Shown piece after piece: positions 9,846 through 19,057 of a stretch of 64,000 nucleotides of DNA. Source of the DNA: CAJQQK01 sp963696075 (GTDB lineage Bacteria > Pseudomonadota > Alphaproteobacteria > Rhizobiales > Hyphomicrobiaceae). The DNA lies in assembly GCA_963696075.1 (NCBI GenBank), contig CAVOJD010000015.1, positions 62,001 through 126,000 on the forward strand, written 5' to 3'. A program made the position numbers and the translations under genes. The notes under the pieces were generated by a model, which was given only the letters and a program-made list of their open reading frames with translations, was not told where the DNA came from and did not search any database. Positions within the stretch are counted from its first letter, which is position 1; the number at the start of each line of letters is the position of its first letter.

Positions 9846-11726
9846 GTGTTGAAGTTCACCTTGATGCCGCTGTTTCACTGGTTCGAAACGCGCAACGAAG
9901 TTTTTGCGCCAGAACAACCGGAACGTCCGCCTGCGGATTTCTGGGGGTTCATCCGTTATTTCGCGTGGCCGTTCCGTTGGATGATCGCCGGATGCGCATT
10001 GGCGGGTGGTCTGCTTGCGTTTCTCGAGGTGCTGCTTTTTTCCTATGTCGGCACGCTGGTCGACTGGCTGCAGACAGCAAATCCGGAGACGTTCTGGTCC
10101 GATCACGCGTTGAGCCTGTTTGGCATGGCGTTCGTCGTTCTGGTCGTCATGCCGCTTGCGAGCCTGATGGCCGAGACATTCGGCAACCAGGGCTTGATGG
10201 GCAATTTTGCGATGCGCAACCGGTGGCAGGCGCACCGCTATCTGCTGCGCCAGTCGATGGGTTTCTTTCAGAACGATTTCGCGGGCCGAATTGCAACCAA
10301 GGTGATGCAGAGTTCGGTCGGCGTGCGTGATGTCGTCTTGAAGTTCGCCGAGATCCTCAACTACGTGATTGTCTACTTCCTGGCGGCGCTGGTGCTGTTT
10401 GCGGCCAGCGACATCAGGCTGACGGCGCCGCTTATTGCGTGGCTCGCAGCATATGTCGTGGCGCTTTGGTATTTCGTGCCGCGGCTGGGCCAGATCTCGA
10501 TGGAGCAGGCGGATGTGCGCTCGATGGTGACCGGGCGGATTGTGGACAGCTACACCAACATTCCCACCGTCAAGATGTTCGCGCATGCCGACCGGGAGGA
10601 CGCCTACGCCAAGGAGGGGATGGTCCCGTTCCTGGATAACGTCCATCGCCAGATGCGGATGGTGACGCTGCTCACGCTCACCTTGAATATCCTGAATGGA
10701 TTGCTGGTGTTTTCGGTCGGTGCGCTGTCGATCTGGCTCTGGTCGATCAGTGCGGTGACGACAGGCGGCATTGCGGTTGCGATCGGGCTGGTGCTGCGCA
10801 TGAAGGGCATGGCGCACTGGATCATGTGGGAGGTGGCGCGGCTGTTCGAGAATATCGGGGTTGTCCGGGACGGGATCGAGACGATCGCGCGGGAACGCGA
10901 TGTGGTCGATGCGCCGGGGGCCAAGCGGCTTTCGAAACCGAAGGGCGACATCGTCCTCGAGAACATCGCGTTCAACTATGGCCGGGAACAGGGCGAGCAG
11001 CGGCTGCGCGTGATCAAGGACCTGTCGCTCGACATCAAGGCGGGGGAGAAGGTCGGTCTCGTCGGGCGCTCGGGGGCGGGCAAGTCGACGCTGGTCAACC
11101 TACTGCTGCGTTTTTACGACCTTGAGAGCGGGCGCATCCTGATCGATGGCCACGACATCGCGACCGTCACGCAGGAGAGTTTGCGCGAGCAGATCGCCAT
11201 GGTGACGCAGGATACCTCGCTGCTGCATCGTTCGGTGCGCGACAACATCCTTTATGGGCGGCCCGATGCCGGGCCGGCGGCGGCAGAGGCGGCGGCGCGG
11301 AAGGCGCATGCGCACGATTTCATTGTCGATCTCGAGGATTCCAAGGGGCGCCGGGGGTATGACGCGCACGTCGGCGAGCGGGGCGTCAAGTTGTCGGGCG
11401 GCCAGCGTCAGCGGATCGCGATTGCGCGCGTATTGTTGAAGAATGCACCGATCCTGATCCTCGACGAGGCAACGAGTGCGCTTGATTCAGAGGTTGAGGC
11501 CGCGATCCAGGAGCAGCTCTACAACCTGATGGAAGGCAAGACCGTGATCGCGATCGCGCATCGCCTCTCGACGATCGCGGAGATGGACCGGCTCGTCGTG
11601 ATGGATGAGGGGCGGATTATCGAACAGGGCACGCATGCCTCGCTACTCGAACAGGGCGGGCTTTATGCGAGCCTGTGGACGCGGCAGTCGGGCGGGTTTC
11701 TGCTGGCGGAAGAGGCTGCGGCCTAA
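9846..11726 (+). CDS. ABC exporter, fused permease-ATPase (MsbA-like)
   Basis: A half-transporter of 626 residues. The N-terminal ~340 residues form a type I exporter membrane domain with about six helices. The C-terminal ATPase has Walker A GRSGAGKST (about residue 410), signature LSGGQRQR (about 516), Walker B ILILDEAT (about 537) and the H-loop AIAHRLST. It should act as a homodimer that exports lipid or hydrophobic solutes; the cargo is unknown. The start is GTG at 9846 with AGAGGAG eight bases upstream. The stop codon overlaps the end of convergent trmL by 4 bases. Confidence 0.92.
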   Translation: MLKFTLMPLFHWFETRNEVFAPEQPERPPADFWGFIRYFAWPFRWMIAGCALAGGLLAFLEVLLFSYVGTLVDWLQTANPETFWSDHALSLFGMAFVVLVVMPLASLMAETFGNQGLMGNFAMRNRWQAHRYLLRQSMGFFQNDFAGRIATKVMQSSVGVRDVVLKFAEILNYVIVYFLAALVLFAASDIRLTAPLIAWLAAYVVALWYFVPRLGQISMEQADVRSMVTGRIVDSYTNIPTVKMFAHADREDAYAKEGMVPFLDNVHRQMRMVTLLTLTLNILNGLLVFSVGALSIWLWSISAVTTGGIAVAIGLVLRMKGMAHWIMWEVARLFENIGVVRDGIETIARERDVVDAPGAKRLSKPKGDIVLENIAFNYGREQGEQRLRVIKDLSLDIKAGEKVGLVGRSGAGKSTLVNLLLRFYDLESGRILIDGHDIATVTQESLREQIAMVTQDTSLLHRSVRDNILYGRPDAGPAAAEAAARKAHAHDFIVDLEDSKGRRGYDAHVGERGVKLSGGQRQRIAIARVLLKNAPILILDEATSALDSEVEAAIQEQLYNLMEGKTVIAIAHRLSTIAEMDRLVVMDEGRIIEQGTHASLLEQGGLYASLWTRQSGGFLLAEEAAA

Positions 11727-12199
11727 GGGCTTGTCCGGTCACCACCGAAGCCTGTTGTCTGTCGCAGGGCCTCGCTGGTCACCATGGCGGCTGCGATGGC
11801 GACATTCAGGGACCGTGCGCCCGGTGTCATGGGGATTTTCACGCGGGCATCGCAGGCTGCGTGGACGTCGTCGGGCAGACCGGACAATTCGCGGCCGAGG
11901 AGCAGAGTGTCGGCGGGCTGGAAGGCAAAATCCACATAAGATAGTTCGGCCTTGGTTGTCAGGGCGATCAGGCGGCCGGATGGGTTCAGCTCGCGGGCAG
12001 ACCTAAACGCGGCCCACGAATCGTGGCGGGTGAGGTCGAGGTGGTCGATGTAGTCCATCACCGCGCGGCGTAAGGCCTTGTCGGACAGATCAAATCCGGC
12101 AGGGCGAATGATATCTACCGGGACGCCAAGGCAGGCCGCCATGCGCAGAATGGTGCCGGTGTTCTGGGGAATGTCGGGCTGATAGAGGGCGAGACGCAT
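11723..12199 (-). CDS. trmL: tRNA (cytidine(34)-2'-O)-methyltransferase
   Basis: A SPOUT-family methyltransferase of 158 residues that 2'-O-methylates the wobble base of tRNA-Leu isoacceptors using SAM. Diagnostic features are MRLALYQPDIPQNTGTILR at the N-terminus, the LIALTTKAE segment and the knot motifs LLLGRELSGLP and IPMTPGARSLNVAIAAAM. The length matches TrmL (about 157). The longer reading frame upstream lacks similarity, so translation is set at the ATG at 12199. Confidence 0.93.
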   Translation of the reverse strand: MRLALYQPDIPQNTGTILRMAACLGVPVDIIRPAGFDLSDKALRRAVMDYIDHLDLTRHDSWAAFRSARELNPSGRLIALTTKAELSYVDFAFQPADTLLLGRELSGLPDDVHAACDARVKIPMTPGARSLNVAIAAAMVTSEALRQTTGFGGDRTSP

Positions 12200-12528
12200 C
12201 GGTTTTCCCGCGGGATTTAACGTTGTGTCGAGCGAATCGGGCCGGCAAAGCCGACGCCGCCAGGGCTTTGTGGGGCCACCGTGCGCCAAATTGCCTATGC
12301 GATCAGCTCAATTGCTGCCTTGAGGGCAAGCGCGAAGAATGCCAGAAGATGCTCAACGTGTGTGCAAAGAGGCACTTTTCACGACTTTTGTGCGGCGATT
12401 TGACCGACGACGGCGACAATTGTCGTCCGGGCGAATAGGCGCATATCGTGGATAGAGCCGCACAAACTTGCTCTTGATCGTTTCTGACGCTGTTTTGTGA
12501 CAGCGCCTCATTTTCGTAGGAGGGGTCT
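12200..12528. other. Intergenic region upstream of petABC
   Basis: About 330 bases that must carry the bc1 operon promoter and the trmL promoter, reading outward. The only clear structure is a 12-bp palindrome at 12414-12425, listed separately. No small gene is convincing. Confidence 0.55.
12414..12425. promoter_or_regulatory. 12-bp palindrome upstream of petA, possible operator
   Basis: CGACAATTGTCG is a perfect inverted repeat about 105 bases before the petA start codon. It could be a regulator site for the bc1 operon, for example for PetR, but this is inference from position and symmetry only. Confidence 0.3.
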
Positions 12529-13065
12529 TTGGCTTCTGACGCTGACGAACCATCACGCCGCGACTTCCTGACGCTTGCCGGGCCGACATTCCTTGCGGTT
12601 GGCGGCGCGATGACGCTGTGGCCGTTCATTCACCAGATGAACCCCGATGCCGGTGCGCTGGCGCTGGCGTCGACGGAAGTGGACATCTCGCCGGTCGAGG
12701 AAGGTCAGGCGATCACTGTGATGTGGCGCGGCAAGCCTGTCTTCATTCGCCACCGCACGGCGAAAGAGGTGGAGGAGGCGCGGGAGGTGAACGTTGCTGA
12801 CCTGCCCGATCCGCAAACCGATTCAGATCGTACCAAAAGCGGTCACGAACAGTGGCTCGTCATGGTCGGCATCTGTACGCACCTCGGCTGCATCCCGAAG
12901 GGACAAGCGGTTGGTGACGTAAAAGGCGAGTATGACGGCTGGTTCTGCCCGTGCCATGGATCGCATTATGATTCTGCCGGTCGCATCCGGAAAGGTCCGG
13001 CGCCGCGGAACCTCGAAGTGCCGCCCTATGAGTTCGTGTCCGACACGTTGATCAAGATCGGCTGA
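12529..13065 (+). CDS. petA: Ubiquinol-cytochrome c reductase, Rieske iron-sulfur subunit
   Basis: The 2Fe-2S subunit of the bc1 complex (178 residues). It takes an electron from ubiquinol and passes it to cytochrome c1. It has a Tat-type N-terminus (SRRDFLTLAGP) leading into one transmembrane anchor, and the two cluster-binding loops CTHLGC (about residue 116) and CPCHGSHYD (about 141). The start is TTG with a strong AGGAGG immediately upstream. It is the first gene of petABC; petB follows after 37 bases. Confidence 0.96.
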   Translation: MASDADEPSRRDFLTLAGPTFLAVGGAMTLWPFIHQMNPDAGALALASTEVDISPVEEGQAITVMWRGKPVFIRHRTAKEVEEAREVNVADLPDPQTDSDRTKSGHEQWLVMVGICTHLGCIPKGQAVGDVKGEYDGWFCPCHGSHYDSAGRIRKGPAPRNLEVPPYEFVSDTLIKIG

Positions 13066-13102
13066 CAAGGCCTGCCGGAGTGCCAAGGGAGACGCAGCAG
13101 CG

Positions 13103-14404
13103 ATGAGTTCGCACGAAGATACCTTTGAGGCGAAGGGGCGCATTTCCAAGTGGATGGACGAGCGTCTGCCCATCCAGCGGATGATGCACAACCAGTTCGT
13201 CGATTTTCCGACGCCGCGCAATCTCAACTACATGTGGACGTTTGGCGGGATTTTGACGTTCTGCCTCGTTGCGCAGATTGTTACGGGCATCGTGCTTGCG
13301 ATGCATTACGTGCCGTCGGCCGAGCAGGCGTTTGATAGTGTTCAGCACATCAAGCGCAACGTGAACTATGGCTGGATGATCCAACCGATGCATGCCATCG
13401 GGGCGTCGATGTTCTTCATCGCGGTCTACATCCACATGTTCCGCGGCATTTACTACGGGTCTTACAAGGCACCGCGGGAGGTCCTTTGGATCCTCGGCGT
13501 GTTGATCTTCCTGGTGATGATGGCGACGGCGTTCCTCGGCTACACGCTGCCTTGGGGGCAGATGAGCTTCTGGGGCGTCACGGTCATCACCAACCTGTTC
13601 TCGTCGCTGGATGAGCTTATTCCAGGCCTTGGCACAGCGGTTGTGACGTGGCTGTGGGGTGGTTATTCGGTGTCGGGAGCGACGCTCAACCGCTTCTTCT
13701 CGCTGCACTACCTGCTGCCGTTCGTGATCTTCGGTCTGGTCATTCTGCACATCTGGGCGCTGCACGTTGCCGGACAGAACAACCCGACCGGGCTCGATGT
13801 GAAGTCGAAGTCCGATACGGTGCCGATGAGCCCTTACGCAATTTCGAAAGACATGTTCGCGCTTGGCGTGTTCCTGATCCTGTTTGCGTGGTTCCTGTTC
13901 TTCCTGCCTGACTATCTCGGACACGCCGACAACTCGATCCCGGCAAATCCGCTCGTGACGCCGGCGCATATCGTGCCCGAATGGTACTTCCTGCCGTTCT
14001 ACGCGATCCTGCGGGCGGTTCCCTCCAAGCTTGGCGGGGTCGTGCTGATGTTTGCCGCGGTCGGTATCCTTGCCTTCCTGCCGTGGCTCGACACGTCGCG
14101 GGTTCGCTCGGCGCGTTACCGGCCCTACTTCAAGTGGTTCTTCTGGCTGTTCGTGATTTCGTGCCTGGCACTCGGTTATCTGGGCGCCAAGCCGGCGGAA
14201 GGGGCGTATGTGCTTTGGACGCGGGTGTTCACTGTCTACTACTTCGCGTTCTTCCTCCTCGTGATGCCGTTCTTGTCACTCTGGGAGACACCGACGCGAA
14301 TGCCGGGGTCGATCAGTGAGGCGGTGCTCGGCAAGGATGGGCACTCCACTGCGCACGGCGGCGGTCAACCAGCCGGCGCCCCAGCCCAGTCCGAGAAGCG
14401 ATAG
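13103..14404 (+). CDS. petB: Cytochrome b of the bc1 complex
   Basis: An integral membrane subunit of 433 residues with about eight helices that binds haems bL and bH and forms the quinol and quinone sites. The histidine-bearing helix HAIGASMFFIAVYIHMFRG and the Qo-site motif PEWYFLPFYAILR (PEWY) are both intact. The downstream helix HYLLPFVIFGLVILHIWALH supplies the other two haem ligands. The hydrophilic proline/alanine C-terminal tail is normal for Alphaproteobacteria. It is the second gene of the operon. Confidence 0.97.
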   Translation: MSSHEDTFEAKGRISKWMDERLPIQRMMHNQFVDFPTPRNLNYMWTFGGILTFCLVAQIVTGIVLAMHYVPSAEQAFDSVQHIKRNVNYGWMIQPMHAIGASMFFIAVYIHMFRGIYYGSYKAPREVLWILGVLIFLVMMATAFLGYTLPWGQMSFWGVTVITNLFSSLDELIPGLGTAVVTWLWGGYSVSGATLNRFFSLHYLLPFVIFGLVILHIWALHVAGQNNPTGLDVKSKSDTVPMSPYAISKDMFALGVFLILFAWFLFFLPDYLGHADNSIPANPLVTPAHIVPEWYFLPFYAILRAVPSKLGGVVLMFAAVGILAFLPWLDTSRVRSARYRPYFKWFFWLFVISCLALGYLGAKPAEGAYVLWTRVFTVYYFAFFLLVMPFLSLWETPTRMPGSISEAVLGKDGHSTAHGGGQPAGAPAQSEKR

Positions 14405-14429
14405 CGGCCACATGGAGCGGAACAGTTCG

Positions 14430-15287
14430 ATGATGAAATCACGCCTTTTCGTCCTGCCTGCGGTTGCAATGATGGCGATGCTCGGTTTGTCGAGCGCGGC
14501 ATCCGCGGCGGGTGGGGATATTGAGATCAAGCGTCAGCAATGGTCGTTTGGCGGGATCTTCGGGACCTATGACCCGCAACAGTTGCGGCGCGGTTTCGGG
14601 ATCTACAAGGAAGTCTGTGCCTCGTGCCACGGCCTCAATCGCATTGCCTTCCGCAATCTGATGGAGCCGGGTGGTCCGGCGTTCGGCGAGGAGGAGGTCA
14701 AGGCGCTTGCTGCGACCTACGAAGTCAACGCCCTGCCTGACGAGAGTGGTGAGGTGAAGAAGCGTCCCGGCATTCTGGCCGACAGGTTCCCACCGCTTTA
14801 TGCGAATGAGCAGGAAGCCCGCTCTATTCACAACGGTGCGTTGCCGCCGGATCTATCCTTGATCACGGAAGCGCGTGGCGTGGCCTACATCGGATCCTGG
14901 TACATGCATCCGTTCCATATGCTCAAAGACATTATGACGGGTTATCAGGAAGGGGGCGCGGATTATCTCTTTGCGCTGCTGACCGGTTACCGGGAAGAAC
15001 CGCCGGAGGGCAAGGAAGTTGGACCAGGTATGTACTGGAACGATGCCTATCCCGGACACCAGATTGCGATGGCGCCGCCGTTGATTGCCGATTCCGGTTT
15101 CTATAACGACGGTACGCCCGAGACGGCTGAACAATATGCCAGGGATGTCTCCGCGTTTCTGGCGTGGGCCGGTGATCCTTCGCTCAACCAGCGCAAGAGC
15201 ACGGGTTGGGTTGCGATCCTGTTCCTCATCATCACGTCGTTACTGCTTTACATCTCGAAGCGGCGGATTTGGGCTGGCGCTCACTAG
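14430..15287 (+). CDS. petC: Cytochrome c1 of the bc1 complex
   Basis: A 285-residue membrane-anchored c-type cytochrome, the electron exit of the bc1 complex. A signal peptide (LFVLPAVAMMAMLGLSSAASA) precedes the mature domain. The haem motif CASCH lies at about residues 63-67, and the C-terminus has one anchoring helix (WVAILFLIITSLLLYISKRR). I chose the ATG at 14430 because GGAG lies 12 bases upstream; an ATG at 14412 lacks a ribosome binding site. A terminator follows at 15354. Confidence 0.95.
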   Translation: MMKSRLFVLPAVAMMAMLGLSSAASAAGGDIEIKRQQWSFGGIFGTYDPQQLRRGFGIYKEVCASCHGLNRIAFRNLMEPGGPAFGEEEVKALAATYEVNALPDESGEVKKRPGILADRFPPLYANEQEARSIHNGALPPDLSLITEARGVAYIGSWYMHPFHMLKDIMTGYQEGGADYLFALLTGYREEPPEGKEVGPGMYWNDAYPGHQIAMAPPLIADSGFYNDGTPETAEQYARDVSAFLAWAGDPSLNQRKSTGWVAILFLIITSLLLYISKRRIWAGAH

Positions 15288-15353
15288 GGTGCCGCGTTGC
15301 CCGATCAATGCATCGCGCGGTGGTTGATCAAAGACTGACGCAATTTAAGGAAG

Positions 15354-15377
15354 AGGCCTCGACTGCGAGGCCTTTTT
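15354..15377 (+). terminator. Rho-independent terminator of petABC
   Basis: AGGCCTCG and CGAGGCCT form a perfect 8-bp stem around a 4-base loop, followed by TTTTT. It lies about 65 bases after petC. Confidence 0.85.
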
Positions 15378-15443
15378 CGTTTGTCATGAGTGATTGAGGC
15401 AGGCTGCGGCGCATCGGCCGTGGTGCACAAGGAGTGAGGTTGA

Positions 15444-16322
15444 ATGACGGACACGGTTCTCGGCTTCATCGGTGGCAGTGGGCTCTATGATCTGCCGGGG
15501 CTGGAAAACCCCGAGTGGCGGACGATCGAGACGCCATGGGGGATGCCCTCCGACGAGATCCTGTTTGCCGAAATCGCGGGGCTGCCGATCCGCTTTCTGC
15601 CGCGGCATGGGCGCGGCCATCCGATTGCGCCCTCGGAGATCAATTTCCGCGCGAACATCGATGCGCTGAAGCGGGCGGGCGTCACGGATCTTGTTTCGAT
15701 CTCGGCGTGCGGGTCGTTTCGTGAGCATCTTGCGCCGGGTATGTTCGTGATTGTCGACCAGTTTATTGATCGCACGAGTGGCCTGCGTGATCGGTCGTTC
15801 TTCGGGACCGGTTTGGTGGCGCATGTCTCGCTGGCCGATCCGATCAGTCCGCTGCTGGCCGGCGAGATCGAGACGGCGCTTGGCGCGGCGGATGTTCCGT
15901 TCCAGCGCGGCGGCACTTATCTCACCATCGAGGGGCCGCAGTTTTCGACGCGGGCGGAAAGCTTTCTCTACAAGTCGTGGAACTGCGATGTCATTGGCAT
16001 GACGAACATGCCGGAGGCGCGCCTCGCGCGGGAAGCGGAGATTTGCTACGCGACGGTTGCGATGGTGACCGACTATGACTGCTGGCATGAGGACCATGCG
16101 GAAGTGGACGTGGCCTCGGTGCTCGAGGTGATGAAGGACAACACCAAGAAGGCGCAGCGCATGGTGCTGGAATTGGCGAAGGCCTTTCCGCGCCAGCATC
16201 CGGCATGTCCCATCGGATCCGACCGGGCGCTCGATGTCGCACTGATTACGGCGCCCGACAAGCGTGATCCCGCACTGATCGCGAAGCTGGATGCCGTCGC
16301 GGGGCGGGTCCTCAAGGGTTGA
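15444..16322 (+). CDS. mtnP: S-methyl-5'-thioadenosine phosphorylase
   Basis: A cytoplasmic enzyme (292 residues) that splits methylthioadenosine with phosphate into adenine and 5-methylthioribose-1-phosphate. The phosphate-binding start GFIGGSGLYDLPGL and RHGRGHPIAPSEINFRAN are family hallmarks. TDYDCWHEDH carries the aspartates that select 6-aminopurines over 6-oxopurines, so MTA phosphorylase is favoured over inosine/guanosine phosphorylase. The adenine product is the substrate of apt (19058), and the sugar phosphate that of mtnA (19908). Confidence 0.95.
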   Translation: MTDTVLGFIGGSGLYDLPGLENPEWRTIETPWGMPSDEILFAEIAGLPIRFLPRHGRGHPIAPSEINFRANIDALKRAGVTDLVSISACGSFREHLAPGMFVIVDQFIDRTSGLRDRSFFGTGLVAHVSLADPISPLLAGEIETALGAADVPFQRGGTYLTIEGPQFSTRAESFLYKSWNCDVIGMTNMPEARLAREAEICYATVAMVTDYDCWHEDHAEVDVASVLEVMKDNTKKAQRMVLELAKAFPRQHPACPIGSDRALDVALITAPDKRDPALIAKLDAVAGRVLKG

Positions 16323-16354
16323 AATCAACCGGTCGAGACAACAGGTTAACCGGC

Positions 16355-16897
16355 ATGGCTGCTCCAATCCTCACACAAGGCGTTCATCATATCACTCTGA
16401 TGGGTGCGGATCGTCAGACGTCGATTGATTTCTGGCAGGGCATTCTCGGGATGCCGTTCGTTTTCGAACAACCCAATCTCGACGATGCGGCGCAGTCCCA
16501 CCTCTATTTCGATCCTGGTGACGGGCGGCTGATCACGATCTTCACGCGAGAGGATTGGCCGCGCGATGACCGGCCCAATCCGACCGCGCCGGGCAACGTT
16601 CATCATATTGCGTTCAATGTGTCGCGGGCGATGTATACCGAAGCCAGCGAGCGGTTGAATACCGCAGGGTTCGCGAATTCAGGCGAGGTCGATCGGGGGT
16701 TCATGGATTCGCTCTATTTCCGGGATCCGCTTGGTCATCTTTTTGAACTTGCCTGCTATAAATTCGAGCCGCCCCGTGGCTATACTCACAGCGATGTTCT
16801 GGCAGAGGCGCACCGTATCCGGGTTGCGCGCGAGGCTCACAATATTGAGGATCGCGATCTGGCCGATGCGTTGATTGTGCTTGCGGACGGACGCTGA
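16355..16897 (+). CDS. VOC family (glyoxalase/dioxygenase-like) protein
   Basis: A vicinal-oxygen-chelate fold protein of 180 residues with two beta-alpha-beta3 modules. The first opens GVHHITLMGADRQTSIDFW; the second contains NVHHIAFNVSRAMY and DSLYFRDPLGHLFELACY. Conserved His and Glu at the usual metal positions (HH, E in FELAC) suggest a metal-dependent lyase, isomerase or ring-cleaving dioxygenase. The substrate is unknown. It sits 32 bases after mtnP and could be cotranscribed. The ATG at 16355 is preferred over an upstream frame start because similarity begins there. Confidence 0.8.
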   Translation: MAAPILTQGVHHITLMGADRQTSIDFWQGILGMPFVFEQPNLDDAAQSHLYFDPGDGRLITIFTREDWPRDDRPNPTAPGNVHHIAFNVSRAMYTEASERLNTAGFANSGEVDRGFMDSLYFRDPLGHLFELACYKFEPPRGYTHSDVLAEAHRIRVAREAHNIEDRDLADALIVLADGR

Positions 16898-17012
16898 AAC
16901 TCAGGCTGGGTTTCGTCGGCGTCGCGGCTTAGCGGAGACAGGCCATCCTTTGAAATCGAACGCTATTGTGCGTTGCATACCCGGCCACGGGACAATATCG
17001 AGGTGAGTTGAA

Positions 17013-18168
17013 ATGCAAGACATCGCCAGCCAGGGTGCGGCAGACAATACCGGCGCCGCCGTCGATCCCGATGGCCTTTTGGAGTATTCGGTGGTCTTCA
17101 CCGACCGATCGCTCAACCACATGTCGGCGGCCTTCCAGGAGGTGATGCGCGATATTTCCGGGACGCTTGACCAAGGTCTACGGCGCCGAGTGCATGGCGA
17201 TTGTGCCCGGTGGCGGGACGTTCGGCATGGAAGCGGTTGCGCGTCAGCTCGGCACGGGCAAAACGTGCATGGTGCTGAGGAATGGCTGGTTCAGCTATCG
17301 TTGGTCGCAGATCTTCGAGGCTGGCAACATTGCAGCCAACGAGATCGTGTTGATGGCGCAGCAAGTGTCGGGTGACAACCAGGCCGCGTTCGAACCAGCG
17401 CCGATTGGCGAGGTGGTGGCCGCGATCCGCGAGTCGAAACCGGATGTGGTGTTTGCGCCGCACGTTGAGACCTCGGCGGGCGTGATGCTGCCGGACGATT
17501 ATATCCGGGAGGTTGGCGCGGCTGTGCGGGAGGTGGGCGGCCTGTTCGTTCTCGATTGCATCGCATCGGGCACGGTTTGGGTCGACATGGCGGATTGCAA
17601 CGTCGACGTCTTGATTTCGGCACCGCAGAAGGGCTGGAGCGCATCGCCATGCGGGGCCCTGGTGATGATGAACGGCCGTGCGCGCGAGGCAGTCGCCAAT
17701 TCCAAGAGCACGAGCTTTGCTGGTGATCTCAAGAAGTGGGCGGAGATCATGGATGCCTATACGGGGGGCGGACATGCGTATCACGCGACGATGCCAACGG
17801 ATGCGCTCGTCAAGTTTCACGCGACGATGAAAGAATCGGAGGCCTATGGTTTCGATCGGCTCAAGGCCGACCAGATCGAGCTTGGCGCCCGGGTTCGCGC
17901 GCTGCTGGCCAAGCACGGCTTCCGGAGCGTGGCGGCAGCAGGTTTCGAGGCGCCCGGGGTGGTGGTTTGCTACACGGATGATGCAGGCATGCAGTCGGGC
18001 AAGAAGTTCGCCCAGATCGGTCTGCAAACGGCGGCCGGCGTTCCGCTGATGGTTGGGGAGCCGGACGGGTTCAGTACGTTCCGGATCGGTCTGTTCGGCC
18101 TCGATAAGCTGCAGAATATCGACCGGACCGTTCAGCGTCTTGAAAGCGCGCTGAATGAGATCGCCTGA
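17013..18168 (+). pseudogene. Class V PLP aminotransferase (alanine/serine-glyoxylate type), frameshifted
   Basis: Two overlapping frames together give one full-length protein of about 384 residues. The first part (17013 to about 17165) reads DPDGLLEYSVVFTDRSLNHMS; the second continues from about 17167 with TKVYGAECMAIVPGGGTFGM. One extra base near 17166 separates the frames. The second part carries the PLP-lysine region SAPQKGWSASPCG and the glycine-rich PGGGTFG loop. Homologues use glyoxylate or pyruvate as amino acceptor. No other decay is visible, so a recent mutation or a sequencing error is more likely than an old pseudogene. The start ATG has GAGGTGA upstream, and a terminator follows the gene. 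Confidence 0.82.
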
Positions 18169-18194
18169 GACGACCAATCAGTTGTTCTTGCAAG

Positions 18195-18225
18195 CAGCCC
18201 GCGTTCGCGCGGGCTGTTTTTGTTT
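18195..18225 (+). terminator. Rho-independent terminator after the aminotransferase gene
   Basis: CAGCCCGCG and CGCGGGCTG make a perfect 9-bp stem with a TTCG tetraloop, followed by TTTTTGTTT. It lies 27 bases after the aminotransferase stop. Confidence 0.9.
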
Positions 18226-18258
18226 GTGGGGGGGATGCGACGTGGGCGCCTGCCGGGA

Positions 18259-18717
18259 TCAGTTCGGCATGCGGATCAGGATTTGCATCTTTATGAGGTC
18301 GGGGAAGGTGGCGGTCAGCGCTTCGCCGGCGAGCCAGAGGAGGACGAGGAGGAGGATGAGGGCGGGGATCGCTGCGATGACGGCCTTCAGGAAGAAGGCG
18401 GAGAGATGCAGGAAGGGGACGTCGAGACGGGTGACGATTGCCGGTGAGGCGCCGATCGTGTCGTTGCGCGCGTGGAGCGGGCTGACCGCTTCGGCACGCA
18501 TGGTCGAAGGTATCGAGGCGATCGGTTCTGGTCGGGGCGGCTCTGTTGCGAGCGCGGAGCCAAGCACGGGGCCGCGGGGCTCCCTTTTTGGCGTCTCGGT
18601 TGCTGCTGCCGCCTCGCGCGCCTGGCGGGCGCGGCTTTCGTGTTCGCGGCGGAGGGTGCGGGGCAGGTCATCATCGAAATCGGCTGTTGCGACGTTCGAG
18701 AATTTCGGTTCGGCCAT
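18259..18717 (-). CDS. Hypothetical protein with C-terminal membrane anchor
   Basis: A 152-residue protein of no family I recognise. The first ~100 residues are charged and proline/alanine-rich, probably disordered, including an arginine/glutamate stretch RREHESRARQAREAAAA. One strong transmembrane helix follows (FFLKAVIAAIPALILLLVLLWLAG). This suggests a tail-anchored inner-membrane protein. The ATG at 18717 has GGAG nine bases upstream; a TTG three codons earlier overlaps that site and is unlikely. Confidence 0.6.
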   Translation of the reverse strand: MAEPKFSNVATADFDDDLPRTLRREHESRARQAREAAAATETPKREPRGPVLGSALATEPPRPEPIASIPSTMRAEAVSPLHARNDTIGASPAIVTRLDVPFLHLSAFFLKAVIAAIPALILLLVLLWLAGEALTATFPDLIKMQILIRMPN

Positions 18718-19057
18718 GATGCGCAACTCCTTGGGAGCAGGTTCATTTCAGGTGGGCGGCAATCCAGGACAGCCATGTATGCGGGCATTGTCCTGGCGCG
18801 CTGCGTTTGTCGGCGAATTCCGTCCGGTTCCGTCTGGAACCATTAGGTGCCGGTGCGCCGGTCTCAGCAAATCTGATCTTCGCGGCGGGACGAGGTGTGC
18901 GAGTTATGCTCGAATCTCGTCTGATTCATCGATAAACCAATGTGCTGAGAGGGGTGCTAACATCGGTTTGCGCCCTCAATTTGTCGGCAGGGGCCGTTCA
19001 GCTCAGGCGAGCCTGGCTTTTGCGCCGAATGGCCAAGCAACTTGTGAGGAGAGTGAC

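Noticed and set aside
9840..10817. 325-residue minus-strand frame opposite the ABC exporter
   Set aside because: His/Arg/Gln-rich shadow frame with no family features.
13052..13969. 305-residue minus-strand frame opposite petB
   Set aside because: Shadow of a highly conserved cytochrome b gene.
17113..18177. 354-residue minus-strand frame opposite the aminotransferase
   Set aside because: Antisense shadow; the plus strand has recognisable PLP-enzyme motifs on both sides of the frameshift.
18155..19057. 300-codon N-terminal extension of apt
   Set aside because: It crosses a terminator and a gene on the other strand and has no similarity; TTG at 19058 has a good ribosome binding site.
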